DNA of 64,000 bases. Source: an uncultured Rhizobiaceae group bacterium. GTDB taxonomy: Bacteria; Pseudomonadota; Alphaproteobacteria; Rhizobiales; Rhizobiaceae. Under the pieces are notes generated by a model, which saw only the letters and a program-made list of their open reading frames with translations, made no database searches and was not told the DNA's origin. The position numbers were made by a program, and so were the translations under genes. Shown here in pieces: positions 53,043 through 63,484 of the stretch; positions within the stretch are counted from its first letter, which is position 1; each line of letters begins with the position of its first letter. Location: assembly GCA_938010435.1 (NCBI GenBank), contig CALLUS010000018.1, forward strand, positions 1 through 64,000, written 5' to 3'.

Positions 53043-55630
53043 GCAACACTTCTTTCAATACATCTCCAAATGGCGCTGCCGACTTGAAATTGGCGTTCCG
53101 TTTTGCCTTGCGTGAACTGCGAGGTGGATTAACGGGCTTTTACGTATTCCTCGCCTGTATTGCACTTGGTGTGGCCGCGATTTCCGGCGTTAATGCAGTG
53201 GCTCTTTCCATCACGTCAGGCATCGTAGAAGAAGGCAAAACACTGCTCGGAGGTGATGCAGCATTTTCCACCACTCAACGCACATTAACGGATGACGAGC
53301 GCAGCTGGCTGAAAACCAAGGGTTCCATCAGCGAAGCTGCAACCATGCGCGCCATGGCTCGATTGCCCGATGGTTCAGACCAATCCTTAATCGAACTGAA
53401 AGCCGTTGATACGGCATGGCCTCTGCAAGGTGTCCTGACCACGCAACCGGAAAGTTCAGCCGCAACTCTGCGCGGGTCTGACGGCGTGACGGTCGATGAA
53501 ATATTGCTGGCACGTTTGAACATTAAAATCGGTGACCAATTAAACATCGGGTCCGGCACTTACACAGTTTCAGGAATAATCACAGAAGAACCTGATCGCG
53601 TAAGCGATGGATTCTCCGTTGGGCCTAAAGTTATCATGTCCACAACAAGTCTGGAACAGTCCAAGCTCATTCGCCCTGGCTCTCTTGTAAAATGGACCAA
53701 CCGCGTTGTTCTAAACGACCCTTCGGAAGAGAACCTATTGGCCGTCATAGAAGAAGCCAAAACCAAGTTCCCAGAGGCCGGATGGCGCATTAGATCACGA
53801 GGCAATGCTGCACCAGCTCTTACCCGAAATGTCGAACGGTTTTCACAATTCCTAACTTTGGTAGGTTTAACAGCATTGATCGTTGGCGGTGTTGGCGTGG
53901 CAAATGCGGTACGTGCATTTCTCGACACCAAAAGCAGTGTCATCGCATCATTCAAAAGTCTTGGCGCACCTGCATGGTTTGTCTTCTCCATCTACCTTAT
54001 TCAGATATTGTTATTAGCTGGAATCGGCATCTTGATTGGATTGGTTATCGGAACGGCTTTGCCATTCGTTGCAAAATCTGCACTGGCCGGAATCTTGCCA
54101 GTTGGCTCTACCAGCGCATTTCATCCGGCAGCTCTTCTATCTGCAGTAGCGTATGGTATTTTGACAGCTTTAGCATTTGCACTTTGGCCATTGGGTCAAG
54201 CGCGTGATATTCCTGCAACTGCACTGTTTCGAAATGCCTCTCGAGACGATGCTCCTCGCCCGCGTTTCTCTTACGTCTTAGCAACTGCTGTGGTTGTCAC
54301 AGCCCTCATTGCACTGGCAGTATGGCAGGCTGCAGACAAACGCGTCGCTTTGACCTTTATTGGTGGCATTGCAGCTTCCTTTGTGTTGCTTCGGTTTGTC
54401 TCTACAGCCATTCAGTGGCTCGCACGTAAAGCGCCGCAGGTGAAATCGACACCTTTGCGGTTGGCCATTGGCAATATTCATCGTCCCGGCGCGCTGACCC
54501 CATCTGTCGTCTTATCACTTGGTTTGGGTTTAGCCCTGCTCGTTTCTCTCGCTATGATTGATGGAAACCTGCGAACTCAAATTTCATCTAACATTCCAAA
54601 AGAAGCCCCTGACTTTTTCTTTGTGGACATTCAATCCAGCGAATTTGATCAGTTTAAAATATCGCTAGCTGAAATAGCACCAGAGGGCAAAGTGCAATCC
54701 GTTCCCATGTTGCGCGGCCGCATCGTGTCTATCAATGATGTGCCGGCTTCGGAAATTGACGCGCAAGAAGGCGGGAAATGGGTGCTGCGTGGAGATCGCG
54801 GCATCACCTATGCCGCTACCATGCCTCCAAATGCATCTCTGGAAAAAGGCGAGTGGTGGGATGAAAACCACAGCGGCGAAAACTTGATTTCCTTCAGCGC
54901 TGAAGAAGCTGGAGAGATCGGTGTGAAAATTGGTGACGTGATTGTTGTCAATGTTTTGGGCCGCAACATTTCCGCAAAGGTTGCCAATCTTCGAAATGTG
55001 GAATGGCAATCGATGTCCATTAACTTCGTGATGGTGTTTTCACCCAACACATTTGCAGGCGCGCCCCACGCCCACATGGCAACATTGCGTGCAGGCGATA
55101 AGACGGCGATATCGGGCGAAGAAACGTCTGCTCAAACTCAACGCGATGGTGCCATTCTCAAAGCCGTCACCACACAATTCCCAACCGTCACCACTATTCG
55201 GGTACGCGACGCATTAAATGCGGTGAATGGTTTAATTTCACAACTGGCAACCGCCATTCGTGCTGCCGCTCTATTGGCGCTCGCAGCTTCAATATTGGTT
55301 TTAGGCGGGGCCCTGGCTGCAGGCAACCGCGCCAGAATTCATGATGCCGTTATTTTGAAAACGCTGGGGGCCACACGCCGCACTTTGATCGGTGCATTTG
55401 TTCTCGAATATACCATTTTGGGGTTTGCCACTGCCGTGTTTGCCTTACTCGCTGGTGGTTTAGCGTCTTGGTTCGTGATCGATGTAATCATGGGGTTCAC
55501 ATTCACGCTTTTGCCCGATGTGGCTGTGTTTACGGTTGCTGCAGCACTTGTTTTCACAGTCGGGTTTGGTTTGATCGGCACATGGCGCGTGCTTGGTCAA
55601 AAAGCAGCACCTGTTTTACGGGAACTTTAA
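53039..55630 (+). CDS. ABC transporter permease (YbbP-like, double FtsX)
   Basis: An 863-residue permease with two FtsX/MacB-type membrane cores. There is a first helix at about residues 20-45, a periplasmic domain (about 50-260), three helices (about 265-390), then a second set with a large periplasmic part (about 490-720) and the last helices at 725-855. Stretches such as GVGVANAVRAFLDTKSSVIASFKSLGAP are typical. It pairs with the ATP-binding protein and the divergent TesA-like esterase. The transported compound is unknown. Confidence 0.9.
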   Translation: MSNTSFNTSPNGAADLKLAFRFALRELRGGLTGFYVFLACIALGVAAISGVNAVALSITSGIVEEGKTLLGGDAAFSTTQRTLTDDERSWLKTKGSISEAATMRAMARLPDGSDQSLIELKAVDTAWPLQGVLTTQPESSAATLRGSDGVTVDEILLARLNIKIGDQLNIGSGTYTVSGIITEEPDRVSDGFSVGPKVIMSTTSLEQSKLIRPGSLVKWTNRVVLNDPSEENLLAVIEEAKTKFPEAGWRIRSRGNAAPALTRNVERFSQFLTLVGLTALIVGGVGVANAVRAFLDTKSSVIASFKSLGAPAWFVFSIYLIQILLLAGIGILIGLVIGTALPFVAKSALAGILPVGSTSAFHPAALLSAVAYGILTALAFALWPLGQARDIPATALFRNASRDDAPRPRFSYVLATAVVVTALIALAVWQAADKRVALTFIGGIAASFVLLRFVSTAIQWLARKAPQVKSTPLRLAIGNIHRPGALTPSVVLSLGLGLALLVSLAMIDGNLRTQISSNIPKEAPDFFFVDIQSSEFDQFKISLAEIAPEGKVQSVPMLRGRIVSINDVPASEIDAQEGGKWVLRGDRGITYAATMPPNASLEKGEWWDENHSGENLISFSAEEAGEIGVKIGDVIVVNVLGRNISAKVANLRNVEWQSMSINFVMVFSPNTFAGAPHAHMATLRAGDKTAISGEETSAQTQRDGAILKAVTTQFPTVTTIRVRDALNAVNGLISQLATAIRAAALLALAASILVLGGALAAGNRARIHDAVILKTLGATRRTLIGAFVLEYTILGFATAVFALLAGGLASWFVIDVIMGFTFTLLPDVAVFTVAAALVFTVGFGLIGTWRVLGQKAAPVLREL

Positions 55631-55814
55631 TATTTTATTAAGGTTTTATGGATGAGTCTCCCGCAGAACGAACAATCAGCAAGTGTTAAAGTGCCGCATC
55701 TTGTAATAGAGGGGAATTGCCCTCATATTAACGTCAAATTCGGATGCAAATCTGCATTTGAGAAATTTCGTCAACCACGGCTCATAAATCGAGCCGCATA
55801 TTAAGAGGGTTTCC

Positions 55815-56552
55815 ATGGCTGACTTTAGAGAACAAACACAGTTCCAAACAGGCGTTCAAAGCCGTTCGGCAGCAGAGATAGACCAAGGTCTGCGCAGCTA
55901 TATGCTGGGCATTTACAACTACATGATGATTGCGATGGTGATCACTGGTGGTGTCGCCATGGCAATGGCGAATTATATGTTCAGCAACCCAACAGTTGCA
56001 CAAACATTATTCGGGTCTCCTTTGAAATGGGTGATCATGCTTGCACCATTGGCCTTCGTTATGGTGATGTCTTTTGGTATCAACAAAATGGCAGCGAACA
56101 CTCTTCGTATGGTGTTCTTCGCCTATTCAGCTGTGATGGGCCTGTCATTATCATGGATCTTCTTGGTCTATACCGGCGGTTCAATCGCACAGACATTCTT
56201 CGTAACAGCGGCTGCATTCGGTTCATTGAGCCTCTACGGCTACACAACCAAGCGTAACCTTTCTGGCATGGGCTCCTTCCTTATGATGGGTCTGTTCGGT
56301 CTGATCATCGCATCTGTGGTAAATATGTTCATCAGCTCAGGACCACTTGGTTTTGCAATCAACGTGATCGGTGTTCTGATCTTTGCTGGCTTGACCGCTT
56401 ACGATACACAACGCCTGAAAAACACATACGACATGGTTGCCAACAATGCTGAAATGATGGCCAAATCTTCCATCATGGGTGCGCTGAGCCTCTACCTGAA
56501 CTTCGTAAACATGTTCATGTTCTTGCTCTCTTTCATGGGCAACCGCGAATAG
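55815..56552 (+). CDS. Bax inhibitor-1/YccA family membrane protein
   Basis: A 245-residue protein with seven hydrophobic helices and the UPF0005/BI-1 signature. The family stretches GVLIFAGLTAYDTQRLKNTYD (about residues 189-209) and FVTAAAFGSLSLYGYTTKRNLSG are clear. BI-1 proteins are pH-sensitive Ca2+ leak channels or protease modulators (E. coli YccA acts on FtsH). GAGGG lies 7 nt before ATG. Its 185-nt leader contains small hairpins, including CGGCTC/GAGCCG at 55778-55796. A strong terminator follows. Confidence 0.92.
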   Translation: MADFREQTQFQTGVQSRSAAEIDQGLRSYMLGIYNYMMIAMVITGGVAMAMANYMFSNPTVAQTLFGSPLKWVIMLAPLAFVMVMSFGINKMAANTLRMVFFAYSAVMGLSLSWIFLVYTGGSIAQTFFVTAAAFGSLSLYGYTTKRNLSGMGSFLMMGLFGLIIASVVNMFISSGPLGFAINVIGVLIFAGLTAYDTQRLKNTYDMVANNAEMMAKSSIMGALSLYLNFVNMFMFLLSFMGNRE

Positions 56553-56572
56553 ACGAAGCAAAATTAATTGAA

Positions 56573-56605
56573 GAAAGGGCGTTCCAAACGGAACGCCCTT
56601 TTTTA
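56573..56605 (+). terminator. Rho-independent terminator of the Bax-inhibitor-1 gene
   Basis: AAAGGGCGTTCC (56574-56585) pairs with GGAACGCCCTTT (56590-56601) around AAAC and runs into TTT. It lies 21 nt after the stop and is one of the clearest terminators in the window. Confidence 0.92.
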
Positions 56606-56812
56606 TGTCTTCCACTCCTGACGATATTTCCTCTGCAGCTTCTCTTCAATTTCAAAACAGCAGGTTGCACGAAGAAAGTTGGTTGCAAGGTTCAAAATCC
56701 TATTAATGCAGAAAGAATTGTACTGTTCTTTTCACTCGCATTTTTCCAAACGCCATGACAGGTTATCTTCCGTGCCAAGCCGTGTACATGCGTTGGCACT
56801 ATGGGAGGCCAA

Positions 56813-58204
56813 ATGAGCGAAGAACAAACAGCTGAAACACACCCTGTTTCCAAAAAAGGAATTTGGGCATGGATGTTCTTTGATTGGGCCGCTCAACCCT
56901 TCTTCACGGTAATGACCACATTCATTTTCGGTCCGTATGTTGTTTCACGTATGGTATCAGATCCCGATGCAGGGCAAGCCGCGTGGGCTGCCAGCATCGC
57001 GATTGCAGGACTCTTCATCGCTGTCCTGTCTCCAATTCTCGGATCAATTGCCGACAAAACAGGTCCACGCAAACCATGGATTGGTGTGTTTGCAGTCCTC
57101 AAGATTACCTGTCTCACTTTATTATGGTTTGCAGCTCCCGGTTCAAGTTTGATTTGGGTGCTGGGCGTATTCATCCTAGCAACAATTGCTGCAGAATTTT
57201 CCATCGTGTTCAACGATTCCATGATGCCATCGATCATTCCACAAAAACAAATTGGACGCGTTTCTAATATAGCTTGGGGTTTAGGATATGCAGGTGGTAT
57301 GATCGTTCTCATTCTGGTGTTGCTCCTCATGGCCGCCAACCCGGAAACGGGTCTGACACTGCTGGGCAGTTCACCAATTCTTGGTCTCGACCCAGCACAA
57401 GCAGAAGGTGATCGTGCTACGGGTCCGCTTTCTGCTCTGTGGTATTTCATCTTCATTCTACCCATGTTTTTGTTGACGCCAGAAAGAGGAGACCGTTCTG
57501 CAAGTTTGAAGAACGCAATTAAGTCCGGCATTTCTGAGCTAAAGTCCACAATTGGCGAAGCCCGACAACGTGTGGGCTTATTCCGCTTTCTTGTTGCTCG
57601 CATGATCTATCAAGATGGTGTGGCCGCACTTCTCGCACTGGGCGGTACATTCGCAGCTGGTATGTTTGCATGGCAAACGACAGAACTCGGCATCTTCGGT
57701 ATCATTCTCAACGTGGTTGCTATTCCAAGCTGTTTGATAGCTGCAAAGTTAGACACCGTAATGGGGTCAAAACGCATTGTGACAATCTCGATCTTCATGC
57801 TTATGGCAGCCACCGTGGGCGTGGTATCCACAGGCGCAGATTACACATTGTTTGGATTGATATCGTTTAACGATGCTGGAGCTGCGGGCTTATTCGGTTC
57901 ATCAGCAGAAAAAGCTTACATTCTATTTGGTTTACTCATCGGAGCTGCATTTGGGCCCGTTCAAGCATCATCCAGATCATATCTGGCGCGAAGCGTTTCG
58001 CCCAATGAATCCGGCCGTTATTTCGGTCTCTATGCCTTCGCGGGACGAGCCACCAGCTTTCTCGCTCCCGCATCGGTTGCGGCAATAACCTATCTCACCA
58101 GCTCTTCTCGATTGGGTATGGCGGTCATTCTGTTGTTCTTCATCGTCGGTTGGCTGATCTTACGAACGGCACCGGCGCCTCAAGAAAACAGAATTAGAAG
58201 CTAA
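56813..58204 (+). CDS. MFS transporter, UMF1 (Atg22-like) family
   Basis: A 463-residue transporter with about 12 membrane helices. It begins with a polar tail, then IWAWMFFDWAAQPFFTVMTTFIFGPYV, the hallmark of UMF1/Atg22-like permeases. Others include SPILGSIADKTGPRKPWI (loop 2-3 motif) and ASSRSYLARSVSPNESGRYFGLYAFAGRATSFLAP near residue 390. ATG at 56813 has GGGAGG 6 nt upstream. Yeast Atg22 exports amino acids; the bacterial substrate is unknown. It converges on purH with a 6-nt gap. Confidence 0.9.
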   Translation: MSEEQTAETHPVSKKGIWAWMFFDWAAQPFFTVMTTFIFGPYVVSRMVSDPDAGQAAWAASIAIAGLFIAVLSPILGSIADKTGPRKPWIGVFAVLKITCLTLLWFAAPGSSLIWVLGVFILATIAAEFSIVFNDSMMPSIIPQKQIGRVSNIAWGLGYAGGMIVLILVLLLMAANPETGLTLLGSSPILGLDPAQAEGDRATGPLSALWYFIFILPMFLLTPERGDRSASLKNAIKSGISELKSTIGEARQRVGLFRFLVARMIYQDGVAALLALGGTFAAGMFAWQTTELGIFGIILNVVAIPSCLIAAKLDTVMGSKRIVTISIFMLMAATVGVVSTGADYTLFGLISFNDAGAAGLFGSSAEKAYILFGLLIGAAFGPVQASSRSYLARSVSPNESGRYFGLYAFAGRATSFLAPASVAAITYLTSSSRLGMAVILLFFIVGWLILRTAPAPQENRIRS

Positions 58205-58210
58205 GCTCGC

Positions 58211-59827
58211 CTAGTGGCGGAAATGGCGCATACCGGTAAAGACCATAGCAAGGCCTGCTTCATCTGCGGCTTTGATCACATCATCATCACGCATGGAGCC
58301 ACCTGGTTGAATGACCGCAGTGACACCCGCCTCAGCGGCTGAAAGCAAACCGTCAGCAAACGGGAAAAATGCATCTGACGCCACAACAGATCCGATTGTC
58401 TTTGGTTGATCCCATCCAGCCGCTTCAGCAGCATCAATGGCTTTACGTGCGGCAATGCGAGAAGAATCCACACGGCTCATCTGCCCTGCTCCAATGCCAA
58501 CAGTTGCACCGTCTTTGGCGTAGATAATTGCATTTGATTTCACGTGCTTTGCAACACGGAAAGCAAAACTCATATCGCGCATTTCTTCCTCCGAAGGAAC
58601 ACGCTTGGTAACCACTTTCAAGTCTAGATCATCCACATTGCCTGCATCACGTCCTTGAACCAGAATTCCACCCGCGACCGTTTTTAATGCCAACCCAGCG
58701 CTACGAGGGTCGGCCAACCCATCTGTGAGCAACAAACGTAAATTCTTCTTTGTAGCCAAAATTTCCAAAGCTCCATCATCTGCCGCAGGCGCAATGATCA
58801 CTTCAGTAAATGTCTCGATCATCATTTTTGCAGTTGGACCATCAAGCATTTGGTTCATCGCAAGAATACCACCAAATGCCGAAACTGGATCGCACGACAA
58901 CGCAATCTTATAGGCTTCCAACAGGTTTGCACCTGTTGCCACACCGCATGGATTTGCATGTTTGATAATCGCAACAGCCGCACTTTTAGCTGGGTCAAAC
59001 TCTGACACCAATTCAAACGCAGCATCAGTATCGTTGATATTGTTGTAAGAAAGCTCTTTACCTTGAATCTGTCGTGCATTCGTCACACCGGGACGATTCT
59101 CACCAGTCGTATAAAGTGCGGCTTGTTGATGAGGGTTTTCACCATAACGCATTGTCTGTTGCAAACGTCCCCCGATCGCACGGCTTGGTGGCTCTGCCAC
59201 ATCAAATTCTGTCGCCATCCAATTGGAAATAGCAGCGTCGTAACTGGCTGTCCGTGCGAAAGTGGCTTGAGCCAATCGTTTGCGCGTTGCCAATGTGGAC
59301 GCCCCGCCATTGTCTTTCAAATCAGCAAGAAAACCAGCATAATCATCAGGGCTGGTCAAAACGCTTACATAGGCGTAGTTTTTGGCAGCAGCGCGTAACA
59401 TCGCTGGACCACCAATATCGATGTTCTCCACAATTTCATCAGCTGGCGCACCGTTTTCACGCACCTGTTCGAACGGATAAAGATTGACCACGAGCAAGTC
59501 GATATTACCAATACCGTGTTCAGCCATGGCAGTCACATGATCGTCCGCATCTCGAATAGCAAGAAGCCCCCCGTGAATGGCCGGATGCAGTGTTTTAACG
59601 CGCCCGTCCATAATTTCAGGAAAACCAGTGACTTCGGAAACATCCTTCACCGCAATGCCAGCATCTTTAATCGCCTTGGCGCTACCACCCGTTGAGAGCA
59701 ATTCGACCCCAAGTTGAGAAAGTTCTGTTGCAAGTTCAATCAATCCGACTTTATCAAAAACTGACAAGAGTGCGCGTTTGACAGGAACAAGGTCAGGAGC
59801 AGGAATAGAACGGGATGCGATTGCCAT
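58211..59827 (-). CDS. purH: bifunctional AICAR transformylase/IMP cyclohydrolase
   Basis: A 538-residue enzyme for the last two steps of IMP synthesis. The N-terminal IMP cyclohydrolase part has [23 protein letters not shown] and [24 protein letters not shown]. The AICAR formyltransferase part has [25 protein letters not shown] (catalytic Lys-His) and [12 protein letters not shown] near the C-terminus. It uses 10-formyl-THF, linking to the folate flux of the amine cluster. ATG at 59827 is chosen; the TTG 12 nt earlier is less likely. Confidence 0.97.
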   Translation of the reverse strand: MAIASRSIPAPDLVPVKRALLSVFDKVGLIELATELSQLGVELLSTGGSAKAIKDAGIAVKDVSEVTGFPEIMDGRVKTLHPAIHGGLLAIRDADDHVTAMAEHGIGNIDLLVVNLYPFEQVRENGAPADEIVENIDIGGPAMLRAAAKNYAYVSVLTSPDDYAGFLADLKDNGGASTLATRKRLAQATFARTASYDAAISNWMATEFDVAEPPSRAIGGRLQQTMRYGENPHQQAALYTTGENRPGVTNARQIQGKELSYNNINDTDAAFELVSEFDPAKSAAVAIIKHANPCGVATGANLLEAYKIALSCDPVSAFGGILAMNQMLDGPTAKMMIETFTEVIIAPAADDGALEILATKKNLRLLLTDGLADPRSAGLALKTVAGGILVQGRDAGNVDDLDLKVVTKRVPSEEEMRDMSFAFRVAKHVKSNAIIYAKDGATVGIGAGQMSRVDSSRIAARKAIDAAEAAGWDQPKTIGSVVASDAFFPFADGLLSAAEAGVTAVIQPGGSMRDDDVIKAADEAGLAMVFTGMRHFRH

Positions 59828-59976
59828 AATAAGACCCAAAGTCTAAATGTAGGAATGCCCTTTAATGACGCGCATCTCCACCAGCGTCCAGACTGATTTG
59901 AGTTTCTCCTGCAAAAACTTGGCGGCACCCCTATCAGAATGCTAGGCGAAAGCATTAAACGTTTGGACAAACAGCG

Positions 59977-61053
59977 ATGATCTTTCTGGGCATTGAAACA
60001 AGTTGCGATGAAACCGCTGCCGCCATTGTGCGCGCAGATGATCAGGACAACGCACCAGCTGAAATTCTTTCGAACATTATACTCAGCCAGACAGAAGATC
60101 ATGCGCCCTTTGGCGGGGTGGTTCCAGAAATAGCAGCCCGCGCCCACCTTAATTCCATTGAAGGAATCGTCAAAAAAGCGCTCATCATCGCCAAGACATC
60201 TCTCAAAGACATTGATGGCATTGCAGTCACATCAGGACCCGGGTTGGCAGGGGGATTAATTGTGGGAACTATGATGGCCCGCGGCATAGCCGCTGTGCAC
60301 AACAAACCCCTTTACACAATCAACCATTTAGAAGGTCATGCACTTACCGCGCGGCTGACGAACAACGCATCTTTTCCATATTTATTGTTATTGGTTTCTG
60401 GTGGTCACACTCAAATTCTTCTGGTGCGGGGTGTTGGTGAGTATGAACGCTGGGCCACCACAATTGATGATGCACTTGGCGAAGCTTTTGACAAAACGGC
60501 CAAGCTTTTGGGTTTACCCTATCCCGGCGGACCGCAAGTAGAGACTGCAGCTCTAAATGGAAATCCAAAGGTCCATCAATTTCCGCGCCCTTTAAAAGGC
60601 CGTGACACACTGGATATGTCATTCTCCGGTCTCAAAACAGCGGTGCGGAAAGCTGCTCAAGAATCCGACAATCTGAACAATAGTGCAATCAGTGATATAT
60701 GCGCTTCATTTCAAACTGCGGTGTCAGATGTGTTGGAAGATCGGTTAGCCCGTGCCATAGAAAAATTTACAACGCTCTATGACCGGCCATCTGCATTGGT
60801 CGTCGCTGGTGGAGTTGCTGCAAACTCTGAGATCAGATCTCGCCTGCAATCCTTATGTGAAAAATCCGGGTGGGGTTGGGTCGCGCCACCGCATATTCTT
60901 TGCACAGATAATGCCGCGATGATCGCTTGGGCAGGGCTTGAACGTCATCGATTGCAGATTCCAAATATAGATGAAGGTATTAAACCTCGTTGGCCTTTGG
61001 ACCAGAATGCAACTTCCAAGATTGGTTCTGGACGCAAAGGAGCCAAAGCATGA
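59977..61053 (+). CDS. tsaD: tRNA t6A synthesis protein TsaD (Kae1/YgjD)
   Basis: The 358-residue ASKHA-fold catalytic subunit of threonylcarbamoyl transfer to A37. It begins [16 protein letters not shown]. The iron-binding His pair is in [13 protein letters not shown] (about residues 111 and 115), with [11 protein letters not shown], and the C-terminal [12 protein letters not shown] is present. It makes the t6A that MtaB (21.2 kb) modifies further. It overlaps gpsA by ATGA, an order common in alphaproteobacteria, and is divergent from purH. Confidence 0.97.
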   Translation: MIFLGIETSCDETAAAIVRADDQDNAPAEILSNIILSQTEDHAPFGGVVPEIAARAHLNSIEGIVKKALIIAKTSLKDIDGIAVTSGPGLAGGLIVGTMMARGIAAVHNKPLYTINHLEGHALTARLTNNASFPYLLLLVSGGHTQILLVRGVGEYERWATTIDDALGEAFDKTAKLLGLPYPGGPQVETAALNGNPKVHQFPRPLKGRDTLDMSFSGLKTAVRKAAQESDNLNNSAISDICASFQTAVSDVLEDRLARAIEKFTTLYDRPSALVVAGGVAANSEIRSRLQSLCEKSGWGWVAPPHILCTDNAAMIAWAGLERHRLQIPNIDEGIKPRWPLDQNATSKIGSGRKGAKA

Positions 61054-62039
61054 GCGAAGACAAAACTATCGGTGTCATCGGTGGAGGTGCATGGGGCACT
61101 GCTCTTGCTTCAATGTTGGCTATTCGTGATGGCCATTCTTTGCTGTGGGCACGGAACATCAAAACCGTAGATGACATAAATTCAAATCATCAAAATAATT
61201 GTTATCTTGGCAATATAAAACTGCCATCCGGGTTGTATGCCACAAGTGATATCTCTGATGTCTGTTCAAGGGACATTCTTTTGTGCGTGACACCAGCTCA
61301 AAGTTTCGCAACCTTGGCTCAAGAACTCTCTCAAGTGGTTGCAGATCACACCCAACTTATTTTGTGCGCCAAAGGCATTGACCACAGATCCGGTGAGTTT
61401 CTTAACGAAATCGCCGCCCGGGTATTAGGCAGCGAGCGTGTGGCAGTATTATCAGGTCCAAGCTTTGCCAACGACGTAGCAAGAGGTCTCCCAACAGCCG
61501 TGAGTTGCGCTGCCTCATCATTCGATCTCGCCAAAAATCTGGCCCAACGCCTATCTGCATCCAATTTTAGAATTTATGCCACTGACGATATCAAAGGTGT
61601 TGAAGCAGGTGGTGCTTTAAAAAATGTTTTGGCGCTTGCTGTTGGCATGGTGAGAGGCCTCAAGCTAGGCGCTAGCGCCGAGGCTGCACTGATCGCACGC
61701 GGGTTTGCAGAAATGAGCAAATTAACGATTGCGTTGGGTGGACGGGTTGAAACTCTGTCAGGCTTATCTGGTCTGGGTGATCTTGTATTGACGTGCTCTT
61801 CGCCCCAGTCACGTAATTTTTCATACGGCATGGCATTGGCAAAAGAGCAGGACTTGACCAATCTTCCTCTGGCGGAAGGAGCACATACTGCCGCACAAGC
61901 CTTGGCTCTTGCACGCGATCATTCAATCTCTGCTCCAATTATAGAATCGGTGAATCGGATTTTAACCGGCGATCTTTCTGCAGCCAACGCCGTACAAGAA
62001 TTGATGTCACGGCCCTTGCGCGACGAAACTTCGACTTGA
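61050..62039 (+). CDS. gpsA: glycerol-3-phosphate dehydrogenase [NAD(P)+]
   Basis: A 329-residue enzyme supplying glycerol-3-phosphate for phospholipids. It has Rossmann [17 protein letters not shown] (residues 7-23), [24 protein letters not shown], and the catalytic Lys in [16 protein letters not shown] (about residue 191). ATG at 61050 overlaps the tsaD stop; a longer frame from 60990 lies within tsaD. It is followed by the EVE-domain gene after 59 nt. Confidence 0.96.
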   Translation: MSEDKTIGVIGGGAWGTALASMLAIRDGHSLLWARNIKTVDDINSNHQNNCYLGNIKLPSGLYATSDISDVCSRDILLCVTPAQSFATLAQELSQVVADHTQLILCAKGIDHRSGEFLNEIAARVLGSERVAVLSGPSFANDVARGLPTAVSCAASSFDLAKNLAQRLSASNFRIYATDDIKGVEAGGALKNVLALAVGMVRGLKLGASAEAALIARGFAEMSKLTIALGGRVETLSGLSGLGDLVLTCSSPQSRNFSYGMALAKEQDLTNLPLAEGAHTAAQALALARDHSISAPIIESVNRILTGDLSAANAVQELMSRPLRDETST

Positions 62040-62098
62040 CCTCTAGGCCACAAACCGCAACATCACATCAGACATTCAAAATTACGACGGAGTCTATA

Positions 62099-62536
62099 AT
62101 GCAATATTGGTTGTTCAAATCCGAACCCTTCAAATGGTCATGGGAACAGCAAAAAGCCAAAGGCGATGTTGGTGAGGAGTGGGATGGAATTCGCAATTAC
62201 CAAGCACGCAATTTCATGCGCACCATGGAAGTGGGAGATCGCGCTTTCTTCTATCATTCCAATGAAGGTCTCAACGTTGTGGGCATTGCAGAAGTCAGCG
62301 CGCCTTCAGCACCAGATTCCACAACAGATGACGAACGTTGGGACTGTGTGCACATTCGCGCATTGGCCGATGTGCCAAATCCCGTATCTTTGAAAGACGT
62401 AAAGGCAAATGAAAAATTGGCCGACATGTCACTCGTCACATCCATGCGCCTTTCAGTTCAGCCAGTGAAAAGAAACGAATGGGTTGAGGTCTGCCGCATG
62501 GGTGGTGTTGATCCGGACACTTTAAAACCTGTCTAA
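62099..62536 (+). CDS. EVE-domain protein
   Basis: A 145-residue EVE/PUA-like domain protein: YWLFKSEPFKWSWEQQ, then WDGIRNYQARNFMRTMEVGDRAFFYHSNEG (about residues 30-59), NVVGIAEV and SLVTSMRLSVQPV. EVE domains bind modified bases in DNA or RNA; the target of this group is unknown. ATG at 62099 has GGAG about 6 nt upstream; a longer frame reaches into the gpsA stop. It follows gpsA on the same strand and converges on the ion channel gene with a 4-nt overlap. Confidence 0.9.
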   Translation: MQYWLFKSEPFKWSWEQQKAKGDVGEEWDGIRNYQARNFMRTMEVGDRAFFYHSNEGLNVVGIAEVSAPSAPDSTTDDERWDCVHIRALADVPNPVSLKDVKANEKLADMSLVTSMRLSVQPVKRNEWVEVCRMGGVDPDTLKPV

Positions 62537-63315
62537 GTTTTTTTCATTTCTGCAATTTCACGGCGTAGAGCTTTTATCTCTGACAAGATTTCTTCTTGCT
62601 CATTATGCAGTTGATTACGATCATCGGCAGCTTCCTGATCGTGCTCTGCTTGCATTGCGGAAACGATGATACCGATAAACAGATTTAAGACCGTGAAGGT
62701 TGTCGACATAATAAACGGAATGAAGAAGCCCCATGCATAGGGATATTTTTCCATGACAGGCCGAACAATCCCCATAGACCAACTCTCTAGCGTCATGATT
62801 TGAAAGAGTGAATATGCCGATGCACCCAGTGTACCAAACCACTGTGGGAATGAATCTCCAAAAAGCTTAGTGGCCATTACCGAGAAAACATAAAACACAA
62901 GCAACATGAGAACCGAGATAGACCCCATGCCTGGCAGTGCAGCGATGAGACCTGTAACGACATTGCGCAATGAGGGAATCACCGACAACAAACGCAAAAT
63001 TCTCAAAATTCGGAATGCACGTAATACAGCAAACCCTGCAGAAGCCGGAACCAGCGCAATACCAACAACGACAAAATCAAACACGCGCCATGGGTTTGTA
63101 AAAAACCGCAAACGATGCACATAGAAACGCATCAAAAGTTCGACAACAAATATGTACAGAATTAATTGGTCCAATGCCAAAAGGAACGGGCCAAATTGAG
63201 CCATAATGTTGTCACTGGTCTCTAAGCCAAGAATGAGCGCATTCAGGATCACAAGCGCGATAATCGCATATTCAAATCTGCGATTTGAAATTAGTTTTGC
63301 GACTGTATCGCGCAT
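62533..63315 (-). CDS. bacterial voltage-gated sodium channel (NavBac/NaChBac-like)
   Basis: A 260-residue six-helix ion channel subunit that would act as a homotetramer. S1 starts near residue 14. S4 carries Arg at every third position in LRAFRILRILRLLSVIPSLR (about residues 97-116). The pore helix has the selectivity filter TLESWSMG (about 173-180), the TLESW signature of NaChBac, so Na+ selectivity is expected. A C-terminal acidic/coiled-coil tail (ADDRNQLHNEQEEILSEI) fits the tetramerising bundle. In marine and alkaliphilic bacteria these channels serve motility, pH or Na+ balance. Confidence 0.93.
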   Translation of the reverse strand: MRDTVAKLISNRRFEYAIIALVILNALILGLETSDNIMAQFGPFLLALDQLILYIFVVELLMRFYVHRLRFFTNPWRVFDFVVVGIALVPASAGFAVLRAFRILRILRLLSVIPSLRNVVTGLIAALPGMGSISVLMLLVFYVFSVMATKLFGDSFPQWFGTLGASAYSLFQIMTLESWSMGIVRPVMEKYPYAWGFFIPFIMSTTFTVLNLFIGIIVSAMQAEHDQEAADDRNQLHNEQEEILSEIKALRREIAEMKKT

Positions 63316-63484
63316 TGGCTTTGACCTTGTTCAAACACTGTTCGTCACATAATGCGCAAGCATCGCAATGTCAGCCCTCTCCATATAAAAGATTGAGACA
63401 GTTTACAGCTTGTGTTCAATCACTTGTATGCGAAAGTGCAGCTCTTACATGTCGATTCACCAGTTCAACAGCCGGAACCTTAAT

